A stretch of DNA of 64,000 nt, from the NCBI RefSeq assembly GCF_011745365.1, contig NW_024468911.1:3838759-3902758 (forward strand), in the 5' to 3' direction. The notes below the pieces were generated by a model. The model made no database searches, was not told the origin of the DNA, and worked only from the letters and a program-made list of their open reading frames with translations. Positions 24,497 to 36,035 of the stretch are shown piece by piece. The stretch comes from Cryphonectria parasitica EP155. Its lineage: Eukaryota > Ascomycota > Sordariomycetes > Diaporthales > Cryphonectriaceae. Every line of letters starts with the position of its first letter. Within the stretch, counting starts at the first letter, position 1. The translations under genes and the position numbers were made by a program.

Positions 24497-26655
24497 TCAC
24501 AAAAACGGAGATGGTGGCATCACGCTCGCAGGGCGTAGAGGGCATGAGGTCTTGAGGAGATGATTCCTCGCGTCCCTGGCGAGCGGCCAGGTCGACGAAC
24601 ACTCATCCAAGGCCTGCAGGAGGTAGTTGGTCTCCTCCGGGATGCCGACGTCAGACGCGACCTTGGCGGCCTGGACGATCCCATACACGAACGTGAGCGG
24701 GGCGTGCTGGAGGCCGTACTGGACGCGGTACCTGCGCAGCAGGGCAATGATGTCCTGGGCAGAAGCGAGGCGGGCCGCCCGTGATGCCTCGGCCGGCTCA
24801 GGGTTCAGGATGATCCGGATGCTGTGGTAGAGGGCCCTAAAGAAGACAACTTGCGCGTCAGCCAAGATAAATTTTTACCGGCCCTCTCTCCCTCTTCAGG
24901 GAGGTCTTGCGCGAGAGGGTAGGACGTTTCGTAAAGGGGGCCTTACTGTAGTGTCGCGACCGTGGGCAAGAGGTTGGTCTGAGCTGGAACCCATCTGTTC
25001 CACTGCAAACCCTTGGCCAGAGACTTGTCCCACCGGGACAGGTCCAGCTTGAGGGCATCCAGACAAGCCTTGCGCCGGGGTCCGTCTGGGCTGCCTTTGG
25101 CCGAGCAGAGCTGACCCAGCATTCGTGAGACAATCGATGCCAGGCCGATGTGCATCTGGAAGGATGGGACTAGTAACCGCGCATCGTCGTGTCCCTCCTC
25201 CTTGTCTTCGAAGCCGGCTGGGAGCCATAGGTCCATCTCGGCGAAGTCTCTGCGGGTTGTGGAGGATAAATCATCTATATCAAAGACAAGAGTGCGGTTT
25301 TTTTGCATTGGGGAATGACTTACGGTAGGCACTGCGTCAGTTGGACCTCCGCATCATCGTCACTCAGGCTCACCGGCCGCCCGAGGATGAGGCTGATCAA
25401 CTTGTCAGACACATAACAGCCCCAATAGATTCTCCTCCGTATCTCGATATCCTCTGGCGATGCCAGCGACTTATCCATCAGTAGCCAACAGCGGGGGTCT
25501 TTCTGGAAGCCAAGGTCCATGGCCATGCGGAAGGCGATGCCTGCGAGGTAACCATGGTCAGTCGAGTCGACGCCAGAAGTCCTTGGTTGGGCGAGCCAAC
25601 ACGCAGTGGGACTCGGATAGACCTACCCGAGTACTCCCAACCCTTGGAAACATTCCCGCGCCCAATCTCGTAATACGCCAAGCACAAGAAAGCCTGCACG
25701 TTGGGTATACATGGACGCGCCAGGCCCGAGACGAGCAGGATGCTCTCGGCCGCCGCAAAGAACCGGTCGCCAGACTCTCGGTGGTCCGGGGCGTCAACCA
25801 CCAGCAGGCCCAGCGCGCAGATGGCAAGAAGCAGCGAGCCGGACCAGTAGTACTTCCTCCTCCCGGGCCGCCCGCTGAAATGGTCACTGAGAAAGGCCTC
25901 TCGGTAGATGAACATGAAATGTGGGTACTGCCACCGGAAGAAATGTACCAGGGCGTTCATGACGAGCTCTCCATCCAGGTCGATGCCAAAATGCTCCGTG
26001 ACATACGAGAGGTGTGTGTCACTGGCGGCATCGGCGTCGCTTGTAATCTGCTCGAGGTTGTTGGCGTCCTGAGGTTGCGTGCCGGGCTGTGGGATGTGAA
26101 ATATGCTCGTCGGCCCGTGGAAGACGAGCGTGCCCTGGGGGTCTTGGTGGAGGTAGTAGTGGTGCTGAGAGCGACCTGGAGCCGCGAGATGATCCTGTGT
26201 CCCTTCTTCAGAGGCCAGCGCCTCCTCACTTGTCTCTGGAGTGATGTGGTGATCCCCAAAGCGGATGTCTGACAGGATCCTATCTCTCGCGGCCGGGCTT
26301 GCGCCCTGAAGCCGAACAAGCATGGATTCTAGCCAGGCGATGCGGTTCTCGAGGCCTGCCACGTACTCGTGAGACACAGGGCGCCGTTTGGCGTCTCTCT
26401 CGCGATATTCACACTGGTGTCCCGCGGTAACACAGTTGCTGCATGGCTCCGTCCTGGAGCATTTTAGCTGCAGAGAGAGTGTGCTCGGTCAGCCTTTGAG
26501 CACCTCGTCACCAGCATGGTGGAAAGCAACCGAGAGGTACCTTGCGGAACTGGCATCTCTTACAACTAGTGTCAGTCTCGTTAGTATCATCATTATTTTG
26601 GGGGGGAAGAAGAACAAAAATGTACTGTGGTGGCGACGGAGATTGTTGCACTCAT
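24497..26655 (-). CDS. Zn2Cys6 fungal-specific transcription factor
   Basis: Six exons (26655-26626, 26576-26541, 26467-25627, 25540-25324, 25249-24947, 24836-24497) give 588 aa. The zinc cluster is complete: C15-X2-C18-X6-C25-X5-C31-X2-C34-X6-C41 (SCKRCQFRKLKC..PCSNC). It is split by an intron after the basic FRK, a common position. A basic linker (RERDAKRRPVSHEY) and a short leucine/coiled segment VAGLENRIAWLESML follow, then the fungal_trans middle-homology region (about 140-450) with HFFRWQYPHFMFIYREAF, IRRRIYWGCYVSDKLISLILGRP and DMDLWLP-like EMDLWLPAGF. The layout resembles NirA/XlnR-type activators, but the regulon is unknown. The first exon (MSATISVATT) and its GAG acceptor are the weakest part; a TAG acceptor 12 bp downstream would break the frame. 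It is divergent from vps15. Confidence 0.88.
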
Positions 26656-27636
26656 GATATTGGGTCTCAAGGAAGGGATTTAACATGAGAAGATCGCAAA
26701 GTATCTCGAGAGTAAGGCCTGGGATCTTTTTTGATTCTCACCAGGGAAAATTGAAAGAGAAAGATCTCTCCTTCTGAAGTCATGGATTATGATCCTCATT
26801 ATCTTTCCCTTCTCTTCCTTCTTCTTCTTATCTCTTCCCCTTCCATCTTACCATCTGGGTCCAAAGGCGACTTGATGGTTTTTATACTCCAAAAGGAATG
26901 CAACGGATGCAAATCCAAGTTCAACAATCTCAATTGCAAAAAGCTATGCACATACTGGAATCACAGACACTTACGAGAGCCTCTTCTCAGACGTGGGTGG
27001 CATAGCTGAGGACTTCTTCTTCTGTTGCCATGAGCTATTAGAAATCCTGGTGAGATATGGATCATGCTGCTCAACAAGTAGTCTGGAGAAATCTCGTCGG
27101 ATGATGATGAGTACAGTCTTGTGGCAGACCTGTGCCTGAGGGGTCAAGTGTGCAAAGTAGTAAGTATTTAGTACCCTTCAGTTCTCAGAGTACTTAGAAG
27201 TGGTTGAATTACCAAATCCCAAGCACAGTATATGCAGTAAGAACTAAGTTAAAGTACTTACTGTTGCAACGTCATTTACAGGGCCGGGATGCTGCCTGTA
27301 CTGTAGCATGTGCTCTACTGTTGTGGGGCGGCACGTAGGGAAGCTACTCCCTATATAGTACAGAAGAAGGTCACTTCCCCCTCCAGACAAGCACCACCAA
27401 AGGATTACTGTACTGTAACATGTGAATCGCCTCTTCAGACTTGAAACTTGGCTCTTATGTGTCGAGTGCCCTACTGCCTTCCTTCTCATCCCTTTTCCTC
27501 TCTTTCCGAAGCTCTCCTCTGTTGCAAAAGGTCATCATGATCAAGTTGCATCGCTGCAGTAGCGATCACTCCCTCCGGTAGCTTCTCTGAAAGGGTGACC
27601 TCCTCCTCCATCGGATGCCCCCCTCCACCGCCAACA
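26656..27636. promoter_or_regulatory. Divergent promoter region, Zn-cluster factor / VPS15
   Basis: A 981 bp gap between two divergent genes. Apart from a 75-codon open frame at 26782-27009, listed separately, nothing is recognised. Confidence 0.4.
26782..27009 (+). other. Possible small ORF, 75 codons, with hydrophobic N-terminus and four Cys
   Basis: ATG-started frame with a strongly hydrophobic stretch at residues 8-23 (LSLLFLLLLISSPSIL) and a CX2CX8CX3C pattern (residues 40-56: CNGCKSKFNNLNCKKLC). It could be a small secreted Cys-rich protein, or chance: the hydrophobic part comes from a CTT/TCT-rich tract. It lies 127 bp from the Zn-cluster start codon, in the divergent direction. No splice sites or homology are recognised, so it is not called as a gene. 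Confidence 0.2.
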
Positions 27637-30600
27637 ATGGGTCAAGGGTTCTCTGTCACAACGCCCTCTGCTGGCGCTGCCGGTATCGATGTTCCTGAGC
27701 TAGCAGATCTTGCGTACGAAAAGGCAATAGGGTCGGCCCGCTTCATGAAGAGCATCCGCGCCCGTCATCACGATGGAGTTGTTCTGGTCAAAGTATTCGT
27801 CAAGCCATACGCGCCTATGCCGCTTGATGAGTATAGGCAGAAGATCATTTGTGAGCTAATTCATGTGGCTATGGAGAGCACGGTCTTGGCTATTCTTGTT
27901 GACTGACGTCCCCATGTATTAAGATGAGCGAAAGGCACTTGCTGAAATCCCCAACGCTCTGGGCTACCAGCGGATCGTCGAGACCGAGACCAACGGATAC
28001 CTTGTCCGACAATACCTATATAACTCTCTCTACGACCGTCTGAGCACACGACCATTTCTCGAGGACATAGAGAGGAAATGGCTGTCGTTTCAGCTCCTCT
28101 GCGCCCTGCGCGACTGTCATGCGAAGGACATATACCATGGCGACATCAAGGCCGAGAACACACTTGTGACCTCGTGGAACTGGCTGTATCTCTCCGACTT
28201 CTCATCGTCCTTCAAACCCGTGACGCTGCCCGACGACAACCCGACCGACTTCTCCTACTTCTTCGATACGTCCAGTCGGCGGACATGTTACATTGCCCCC
28301 GAGAGATTTGTTGCGCCGGGCGAGGACGCGGACCGGAATACCCAGCTGACCTGGGCCATGGACATCTTCAGCGCCGGTTGTGTCATTGCAGAGCTGTTCC
28401 TCGAGGCGCCCATCTTCAGCCTTAGCCAGCTGTACAAGTATCGCAAGGGTGAATATGACCCCGAGATAGCCCAGCTGAGCCGCATCCCAGACAGAGATAT
28501 CCGCGAGCTCGTCTCGTCAATGATCCAGCTGGACCCGCAGAAGAGATACTCGGCTGAGCAGTACCTGGAGTTCTGGAGAGGGAAGGCCTTCCCAGATTAT
28601 TTCTACACTTTCCTGCATCAGTACATGGGCGTGATCACGGATCCTTACTCTGGCCAGTATTCCGTCTCGGGCGCAACAAGTAATCTCGGAGAGGCCGACG
28701 AACGTATCGACCGGATTTTCTACGACTTTGACAAGATCTCCTACTTTCTCGGATACGAGAATCATCAGAATGAATCTCGAGACCCAGAGACAGCACGACT
28801 CGCACCCAGACTTGGCCTCGGCCACTTCCCTGTCTGGTTGAACATCCCAAACAATGAGCACGCCGTCTCATGCGAAGCTCAACAGGCTGCGGATGACGGG
28901 ACCCTGATCTTCCTGACCCTGGTGGTCTCGTCTCTGCGAAACACAGCGCGCGCATCGTCTAAAGTTCGGGCGTGCGATATACTGCTGGCATTCGCAGAAC
29001 GACTGACGGACGAGGCGAAACTGGACCGAGTCTTGCCCTACCTAATGACGCTCTTGAGCGACAAGGCCGACATTGTTGTGATCACTGCCATTAGAACGCT
29101 GACGCAACTACTGGCCCTTGTGAACTCGGTGAACCCCGTAAACGCACACGTATTCCTGGAGTACGTCCTACCACGGCTCTCCTTTGCCCTGTATGGAAGT
29201 GCCAGTAGGCCTAGTCCGCTGGTGAGGGCAACATATGCGTCTTGTATCGGCAGTCTGGCAACGACGGCCAAGAAATTCTTGCAGATTTCGACTACTCTCA
29301 AGGCGGCAGGCGCCATCACAACTGCGGACCCAGATGTGGAATCCGGTAGCCAGCCCAATGGCAGCTTTGACGGCCTGTTTGACGAGGCGCAGCAAGAACT
29401 GATCATCTTGTTGGAGCATCATACCAAGAATCTTATTGAGGACGTCGACCCCCATGTCCGGAGAGCGTTTCTGAGCTCTGTGCCAGATCTGTGCCTCTTC
29501 TTCGGAACAGCCGAGTCAAACGACATCATCCTTACACATCTCAACACTTATCTGAACGACCGAGACTGGATGCTGAAGTGTGCCTTTTTTGAGACTGTCG
29601 TTGGCATAGCTGCCTTCATGGGTAGCGTCAGCCTCGAAGAGTTCATATTGCCACTCATGATTCAGGCCCTCACAGACACTGAAGAGAACGTCGTGCAAGG
29701 CGCACTGCATTCTTTAGCCCAGCTGGGCTACCTCGGCCTCCTATCGAAGACACGATTATGGGAACTCGTTGACGTCGTGGCGCGGTTCTCGATGCATCCC
29801 AACATCTGGGTGCGAGAGGCAGCAGCGGAATTCCTCTCCGCTGCTGCAAAATATCTCTCTCCTGCAGATGTCAAATGCATCCTCCTCCCAATGACCTCGA
29901 TCTATTTGAAGACGATCATCGTGCCCACAAATCTCACCACGCTCTGTGTACTTGATACTCTGAAGAAGCCTTTGTCACGGTCGGTATTTGACCAGGCGTT
30001 GCTATGGGCAGTGCAATCTGACAAGGGACTCTTCTGGAAATCCATGCGCAACATGCGGAGGTTGTCATTTGGCACTCCTGCCGCAGCGATACCGGGTACA
30101 GCAGCGAAAGATCTGCACCCTCGAAGCCTCAGCAAGGTCTCAAAAAACGAAGAGGACGAGCAATGGCTGGGGAGGCTACGCAACTTGGGCCTGTCACCTA
30201 ATGACGAGTTTAAATTGCTAGCCTTACGAGAGTTTATATGGCGTCTGAGCCAGATAAAGGCGCGGGATTCGAATGCGAACAATATGAACGCTGAGCTCAA
30301 CGACATCATCAACCTTCGGACACTTGGTGTGACAGTGCAAACAGTAATGTTTGATGAGGAGATACCGGCCAAATCTTCGGGGGTAGTCGACGGGGACACG
30401 AATGCACCTCGCACGATCACGGACGCCCTGATGGACGCATCGATGAGCATCGATGATCCTGTGGGCAAGCGAAAGCGAGCTGCCTTGAACAGCCACAGAA
30501 GCCGATTGAGCAGCCAAATGAATGCCTCGCCAACTGCTGACGATCGCCGGGGCCTTGACGAAGGGGCTTTACTATCCCTCAATGGCTCGCCGCAAGGGCC

Positions 30601-32374
30601 TGATGGGCAGCCATTGTCGAGCCCGAACAATGCGGCCCACGCTGATGTCCTAAATCCTGGCAAGAGGGGACTCCGGCATACATCGAGCGCAATCAACTTG
30701 CTAGGACGAAAAGACAGCAACAAGGCCGTGGCCGAGACAGGCACCACAGACGCAAACGCGACCGGGCGGTTGGAGGGGCTCTTTTCGCCTGCGGCTCCAT
30801 CCGGATTCCCTACCGACGGCCAAGGCGGCGATATGAACGCCTCAGGACGGTTGCAATTGAATCACAATTACGCAGGGAACGATCCTCATATCCTGAAGAT
30901 GCTGGATTCTATGTACACAGACAATTATCCGCATGATGTCGCCGAATTTGGCCCGTTGGTAACGCCTATCACGCGTCGAAAAGCCAGCAGAGCCTCGAGC
31001 GGGCAGGCTGGCGAGGGCTGGAAGCCCACTGGAAAACTAGTAGCGACTTTCTCGGAACATATTGGCGCCGTCCGTCGCATTGCAGTGTCTCCAGACCACG
31101 TCTTTTTTGTCACTGGCGGGGATGACGGCGCAGTCAAAGTATGGGATACCACAAGGCTGGAGCGCAACATTGCCCACAGGTCCCGCCAGACACATCGACA
31201 CGCCCCTGGAGGAAAGGTCACAGCGCTGTGCTTCATCGAAAATACGCACTGTTTCATCAGTTGCGCAAGCGATGGAAGCGTTCACGTGGTCAAGGTTGAG
31301 ACTGCGACGACCAGCAGCCAAACACGATATGGCAAGCTACGGCTGCTGAGGGAATACCAGCTCCCAGACGACGGCGAAGAATTCGCCGTGTGGTGCGAGC
31401 ATTACAAGCAAGAAGCCAACTCCATCATGATCATCGCGACGAATCGGTCTCGGATCCTCAGCATTGATCTCAGAACTATGAGCCTGATGTTCGTGCTAGA
31501 GAACCCTGTCCATCATGGTACCCCGACGTGCTTCTGCATCGACAGGAAGAGGAACTGGCTCTGTCTCGGAACTTCACATGGTGTCCTTGATCTTTGGGAT
31601 CTTCGCTTCAAGATGCGCCTCAAGGGCTGGGGTGTGAAGGGGGGATCTTCCATTTATCGACTCGCCATACATCCTATCAAGGGCCGTGGCAAGTGGGTCT
31701 GCGTGTCCGGTGGCACTGGTCAGGGTGAAGTCACTGTTTGGGACCTAGAAAAGACGTCATGTCGAGAGATCTATCGCGTTGGTGGCATCAAGGAGGGCCT
31801 CAAGGGCTGGGAACCATGGGACGTAGATGAGGACAGACAAGACGGGATGCTGAATCGCTTTGCAACGAACATCGAACCAACGGCGACTGGTAACGCCGAC
31901 CGCGGCGTCCGAGCTATGACTGTGGGTAGCAGCTCGCTTGAGGGCAGCGATCAGCGAGATGTCAGACATGCCTACATCTTGACAGGAGGCTCGGACAAGA
32001 AATTGCGCTTTTGGGATCTCACTAGGATTGAGAACTCGGCCGTGTTCAGCGGCCTAATGCTGGACGAGGGCAAGCCGACATACTCGGCCAGTCATCCAAC
32101 TACCTCCATGACCTTGAATACGGAGAGGCTCCCACGGAGCCAGGCATCAGGAGGGTCGTCTAATGACGCGGCAGACCGAGCACGCGGATCTTCTCGGCGA
32201 GCCAATGGTGCTGGCAGAAGCGCCAGGACGATCCGCACGACGGTCATCTCTGTGGAACAGCAGCAGCTGTTGAAGTCGCATTTGGACTCCATAATGGACG
32301 TCGCATTTCTCGAGAGCCCGTATCCTATGACCGTGTCGGCGGATCGGTCAGGTGTTGTTTTTGTGTTTCAGTAA
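27637..32374 (+). CDS. vps15: VPS15 regulatory kinase subunit of class III PI3-kinase
   Basis: Two exons (27637-27850, 27924-32374) give 1554 aa. Vps15 anchors and activates Vps34 on endosomal, vacuolar and autophagic membranes. The start MGQGFSVTT has Gly2 and Ser6, a good N-myristoylation signal, which supports this start. A protein-kinase-like domain (about 25-310) has HGDIKAEN (143-150), a DFS (163-165) where normal kinases have DFG, and CYIAPERF. A degenerate activation segment is usual in Vps15. HEAT-like helical repeats run about 380-660 (LPYLMTLLSDKADIVVITAI, DVDPHVRRAFLSSV). A disordered Ser/Asn-rich linker covers about 800-1080, and a C-terminal WD40 propeller runs about 1108-1554 (TFSEHIGAVRRIAVSP, GGDDGAVKVWD, GGSDKKLRFWDL). 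Length matches filamentous-fungal Vps15. Confidence 0.97.
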
Positions 32375-33069
32375 ATTGTGAGAGCGCGGCGCACTAGGAA
32401 GCATGTTGAGATTACGCAAGGGAAATCGATCTTAGAGGGCTCGTTTATGCGATAGATACCGCTGCTTTGAGGACATCTCTGTTGATGGCATGAATACAAT
32501 ATTTTATGATCATCACAATTTAATGAGTAATACAACGTAAAAGATCATTAGGAAGCAGTATTTACTTAGCCATGCATGCAAGGTGATCTGCTGAGCGCAA
32601 TGCCTCTTCTAATGAATCTATGCGCAAACATTCCCCCCTCACAAGACAAAAGAGAAGAAAGGAAAAGGAGAATCCATCATTTACTGACAGTAACATGTAC
32701 AATCTCAACCTCAAAATGAATTTCGTATTTTTAAAAGGCCTCGTGATCTTGCATAGCATGGACTAAGCGTTTTACAAATCTACCCTGGGGTGTACCTAAG
32801 AAAGTACAACTACCCTAACCCTTAATCTTTTTTTTCTAGCAAAAAGTTAACCAAGCTGGGCAGGCAGGCACGCGAGAACGGTCTCGACGACGCGACCAGT
32901 TTTGTACATCACCACTTCACACCCAGAACAACCACCTTTGAACAGCCTTTTATCCTCAGTCACGTGCACTCGGAAGAGACGCATTCCTGGACAACCTGAA
33001 AAGAACAACAATCCCTCAAATACACCAACATACACATACACGAGGTAACCCACCGTCAAACCGCCCAAG
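32375..33069. other. Intergenic, vps15 to LEA1
   Basis: A 695 bp A/T-rich gap between tandem genes. It should contain the vps15 3' UTR and the LEA1 promoter. No other feature is recognised. Confidence 0.5.
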
Positions 33070-34241
33070 ATGGTGCGCCTGACGGTGGATCTTATCCAAC
33101 ATTCCTTGTCGTACCTCAACCCGCTCAAGGAGAGGGAGCTTGATCTCCGAGGTGCGTTTATGAAAAGAACAGATGCTACACTTTTAATCTTGGTCGAAGA
33201 GAGCCAGAGTTGATATCGATTTTTCATTGTCATTGCCGGCAAATAGGACACAGAATACCAACCATCGAGAATCTTGGTGTCGCGGGCGTACGTATTTATG
33301 ATCTCCCCTCCCCCTCCCTTCCAAAAAGTTACCCCCTCGTTTCTGCCCACCCACCGTGATGATCGTCAGGGACTGACATCAAAGGAACATACCAGCCACA
33401 AGATGCGATAGATTTCACCGACAATGACATCCAGATCCTCGGCAACTTTCCGCTGTCCCCACGGATACGCACCCTCCTGCTCGCGCGTAACCGCGTCGCC
33501 TCGATCCAGCCCACCTTGCCCAGCTCGATCCCCAACCTGACGAACCTGGTGCTGGCGTCCAACCAGCTGACGGAGCTGGCGGACCTGGACGTGCTGGGCA
33601 AGTTTGTGCGGCTGACGCAGCTGGTGCTGATGGATAATCCTGTTACGAAGAAGGAGGTGCGTTTTCTTTCTCTGATTCGGTGGCTCAAGATGGGAAAAGA
33701 AAAGGGTAGAAAGAGGAAGAGAGAAGGAAAAGAAGAGTTCCCGGCCTAGGGCGTTTGGAGTCGGCGTGGGTAACAGACGATACTAACATACGGCTGGCTG
33801 TTGTAGCATTACCGGTATTGGGTGGTATGGCGGTGCCCAACGGTGCGATTCCTGGACTACCAGAAGGTCAAGCAAGCGGAGCGTGACAAGGCTGCCGAGC
33901 TGTTCGGCACGGCCGAGGAGCCAACGGAGCTTGCTTCCAAGGTCAGTCTCATGCAACTATCAAAGGTCACCTCTCTATCAAAGGCAGAAAGAAGCTAATG
34001 GCTGGGCTACACATAGATCATGGGCATCAGGTCGACAGGCTTCAATGCGGCTGCGGCCAACGGCGCGGCGGCGCCTCGGTCGAGAATGAAGCGCCTGAAG
34101 CTTACGGACAAGGAGAAGCAGAGGCTGCAGGAGAGGATCAAAAAGGCAGGCAGCCTGGAGGAGATCATACGGCTAGAGAAGGACTTGGAGGAGGGTCGAC
34201 TGCCTCCTGGCATCCTGAGCGAAGATGCCATGGAGGAGTAA
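33070..34241 (+). CDS. LEA1: U2 small nuclear ribonucleoprotein A' (LEA1)
   Basis: Five exons (33070-33151, 33247-33287, 33396-33656, 33807-33941, 34017-34241) give 247 aa. U2A' pairs with U2B'' on stem-loop IV of U2 snRNA in the spliceosome. The N-terminus MVRLTVDLIQHSLSYLNPLK and RELDLRGHRIPTIENLGVA are diagnostic. Leucine-rich repeats cover about 20-140 (IQILGNFPLSPRIRTLLLAR, LTNLVLASNQLTELADLD), capped by NPVTKKEHYRYWVVWRCPTV. The C-terminal part is basic and helical (TDKEKQRLQERIKKAGSLEE). Exon 2 is only 41 nt. It is tail-to-tail with the DPB3-like gene, with 236 bp between stops. Confidence 0.97.
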
Positions 34242-34477
34242 GACGACGGGCCTGGGTCTGGTGGTGGGAAGGCATCCGCCCGACAGGATCTGCTTCTGTT
34301 AATTTGTATTTGCTAGGGAGGGCATACTATCAATTGGCCCGGTACCCACACATCAAAAGTAAATGATTTTAGGCAGCAGATCAAATTAGCGTTGCCCTCA
34401 CCAGAAGTCCCGACCTAGTCCTTCCCAGTCTCAGGACAGGGCCAGACTGGCGATCCATCTACCTCCAAGAAAGTTCC

Positions 34478-35272
34478 CTAGCCTGTCATCTGAACATCCT
34501 CGTCCTCACCAGCACCAGCGGCCGACTCATCAGCCGGGTCCGCGCTGTGGGGTTTCTTCATCCCCTCGTGCGCTCCGAGACCGTTCGACAACGTTTTCTG
34601 CTTCTTGCCGTTAGTATGCGCCGGCTCATGCGGCTGGTCGCCGGCGGTCTTGGAGCCGCTGAGCTTCGCGCGGGTCTCGGCGGCCTTCTGCTTGATCTGC
34701 TTGTAGGGCACCGTCTTGGGGATGGTGTCGTCTAGGAACTCTAGATTGTCCTTGTAGGTGACGGCAGCCGCTGTGTTCGCACGTCGATCTTGTCAGCGGA
34801 GACCGTTACTTGAGTAGCATGGAACTTACGTGTTGATCGATAGAGAGAGAGGGAAGGGGTCTTACAAAGATCCTTATACTGGATGTTCCTCCGTGGTTTC
34901 CTGTCCAATTTGGCCATGTTATGGCCCTGTTCTGCGATGTACTGGATGAACAGCTCCTGGACAAGTCAAGGTCAGCCCCCGGCGTCTTATAGGCATAGGT
35001 GAGATGAAACGAGATGGGCGAGAAGGCCCTTACAGTAGCCATTGTGATAGCGAAGGCTGCATTGTTTGAGCAGATGTTGATGTCTGGATCTACTGCGATG
35101 ATTTTCTTGACTCTTGATACTGTAACGCAACTCTTGTCAGTCTTATTAGGTCAGGGGTGGAAGTGAGAAAGGTCACGAGTGATTGTAAATGGTGTAGAGA
35201 GAACTAACATGGCAGCTGAACCTGGCCTGTCACCTCCTTCCGGGGCCGTATTGGTGTGGTATTGTATGGCAT
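34478..35272 (-). CDS. Histone-fold protein, CBF/NF-Y type (DPB3/POLE4-like)
   Basis: Four exons (35272-35209, 35119-35034, 34956-34866, 34770-34478) give 177 aa. The histone fold (about 20-95) reads LPLSRVKKIIAVDPD, CSNNAAFAITMATELFIQYI and AKLDRKPRRNIQYKDL, closest in my reading to the small histone-fold subunit of DNA polymerase epsilon (Dpb3, POLE4) or a CHRAC-type subunit, which act with a partner histone-fold protein at replication forks and in heterochromatin. After FLDDTIPKTVPYKQIKQKA comes a disordered Lys/Ala/Glu-rich tail ending GAGEDEDVQMTG, like the acidic tails of Dpb3 homologues. NF-YC itself is less likely because its DNA/NF-YA contact motifs are not seen. It is divergent from the ClC gene. 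Confidence 0.9.
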
Positions 35273-36035
35273 TTTGTGATAAAAGCTTCCGGCTCTTCTT
35301 CAGAGGGGAAAGAAAGACAGAGAGTAGAGAGCTGGTTGTGGTTGTTCAAACCAAGAGACCAAGTTAAAGAGACCGCTTTCACACTTAAGGATTGATACCC
35401 GGACGTTGTGTGCGTAGTCTAGTGGTTCAGCCAGAGATTCAATTCTATCTCAGACTGGCGAACATTCGTTATATCGTGGATGCTGACGATGATACTGTGG
35501 TAGCAAGTTGATTTGAATGATTATAGGTGAGAAGTCTGGGGTGGTGGTTTCTTAATTGAGACGCGGTTCAAGTCTAGTACGCGACGGCGGTAAGGAGGGA
35601 AAACTGTAGGACGAGGGTTAGGGTTAGTGCCCGCCGGACAGGGAATTAGTTGTCAAATAAGGCAAAATGCAGTAAATTGTGTCTGGTTCTGGAAAGTACA
35701 TTCCAGATCTTTTGGTTATAAAGGAATACAGCAAACCTGAGCATGAAGGAAGAAAAGAGAGAAAATGGAAACAATTTCTTGGACGGGTTGGGAAAGAAAG
35801 AATACATGAGGAAACGACTCTACTGTACTATTTTAGGTGGGGCTGGGGTAGGAGAATTGGAGAGACCACCATTGGTAGGTACAACTTCCAGGCCTTCGTC
35901 CTCCTCCTTAGTCCCCTAAACGGGCCCTCCTACAGCATAAGCACATCCTAGTCGCAGGCGCCGCGGGCTGTAACGTGAACGTTCTCCCTATTCCGCACCT
36001 GGATCATACCCACACACCGACCATATGTCTCCAAG
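35273..36035. promoter_or_regulatory. Divergent promoter region, DPB3-like / ClC
   Basis: A 763 bp gap without coding frames. It contains two telomere-like hexamers, listed separately, and purine-rich sequence at about 35740-35870. Confidence 0.4.
35614..35626 (+). repeat. Interstitial telomere-like repeat (GGGTTAGGGTTAG)
   Basis: Two adjacent copies of the fungal telomere unit TTAGGG, counted as GGGTTAGGGTTAG, in the promoter gap between the DPB3-like and ClC genes. Two copies can occur by chance; such motifs are also bound by TRF-like or Teb1-like factors in promoters. Confidence 0.8.

Noticed and set aside
35415..35470. tRNA-like stretch (TAGTCTAGTGGTTC followed by GATTCAATTC)
   Set aside because: Spacing between the A-box-like and B-box-like parts is too short for an anticodon arm, and no acceptor stem pairs.
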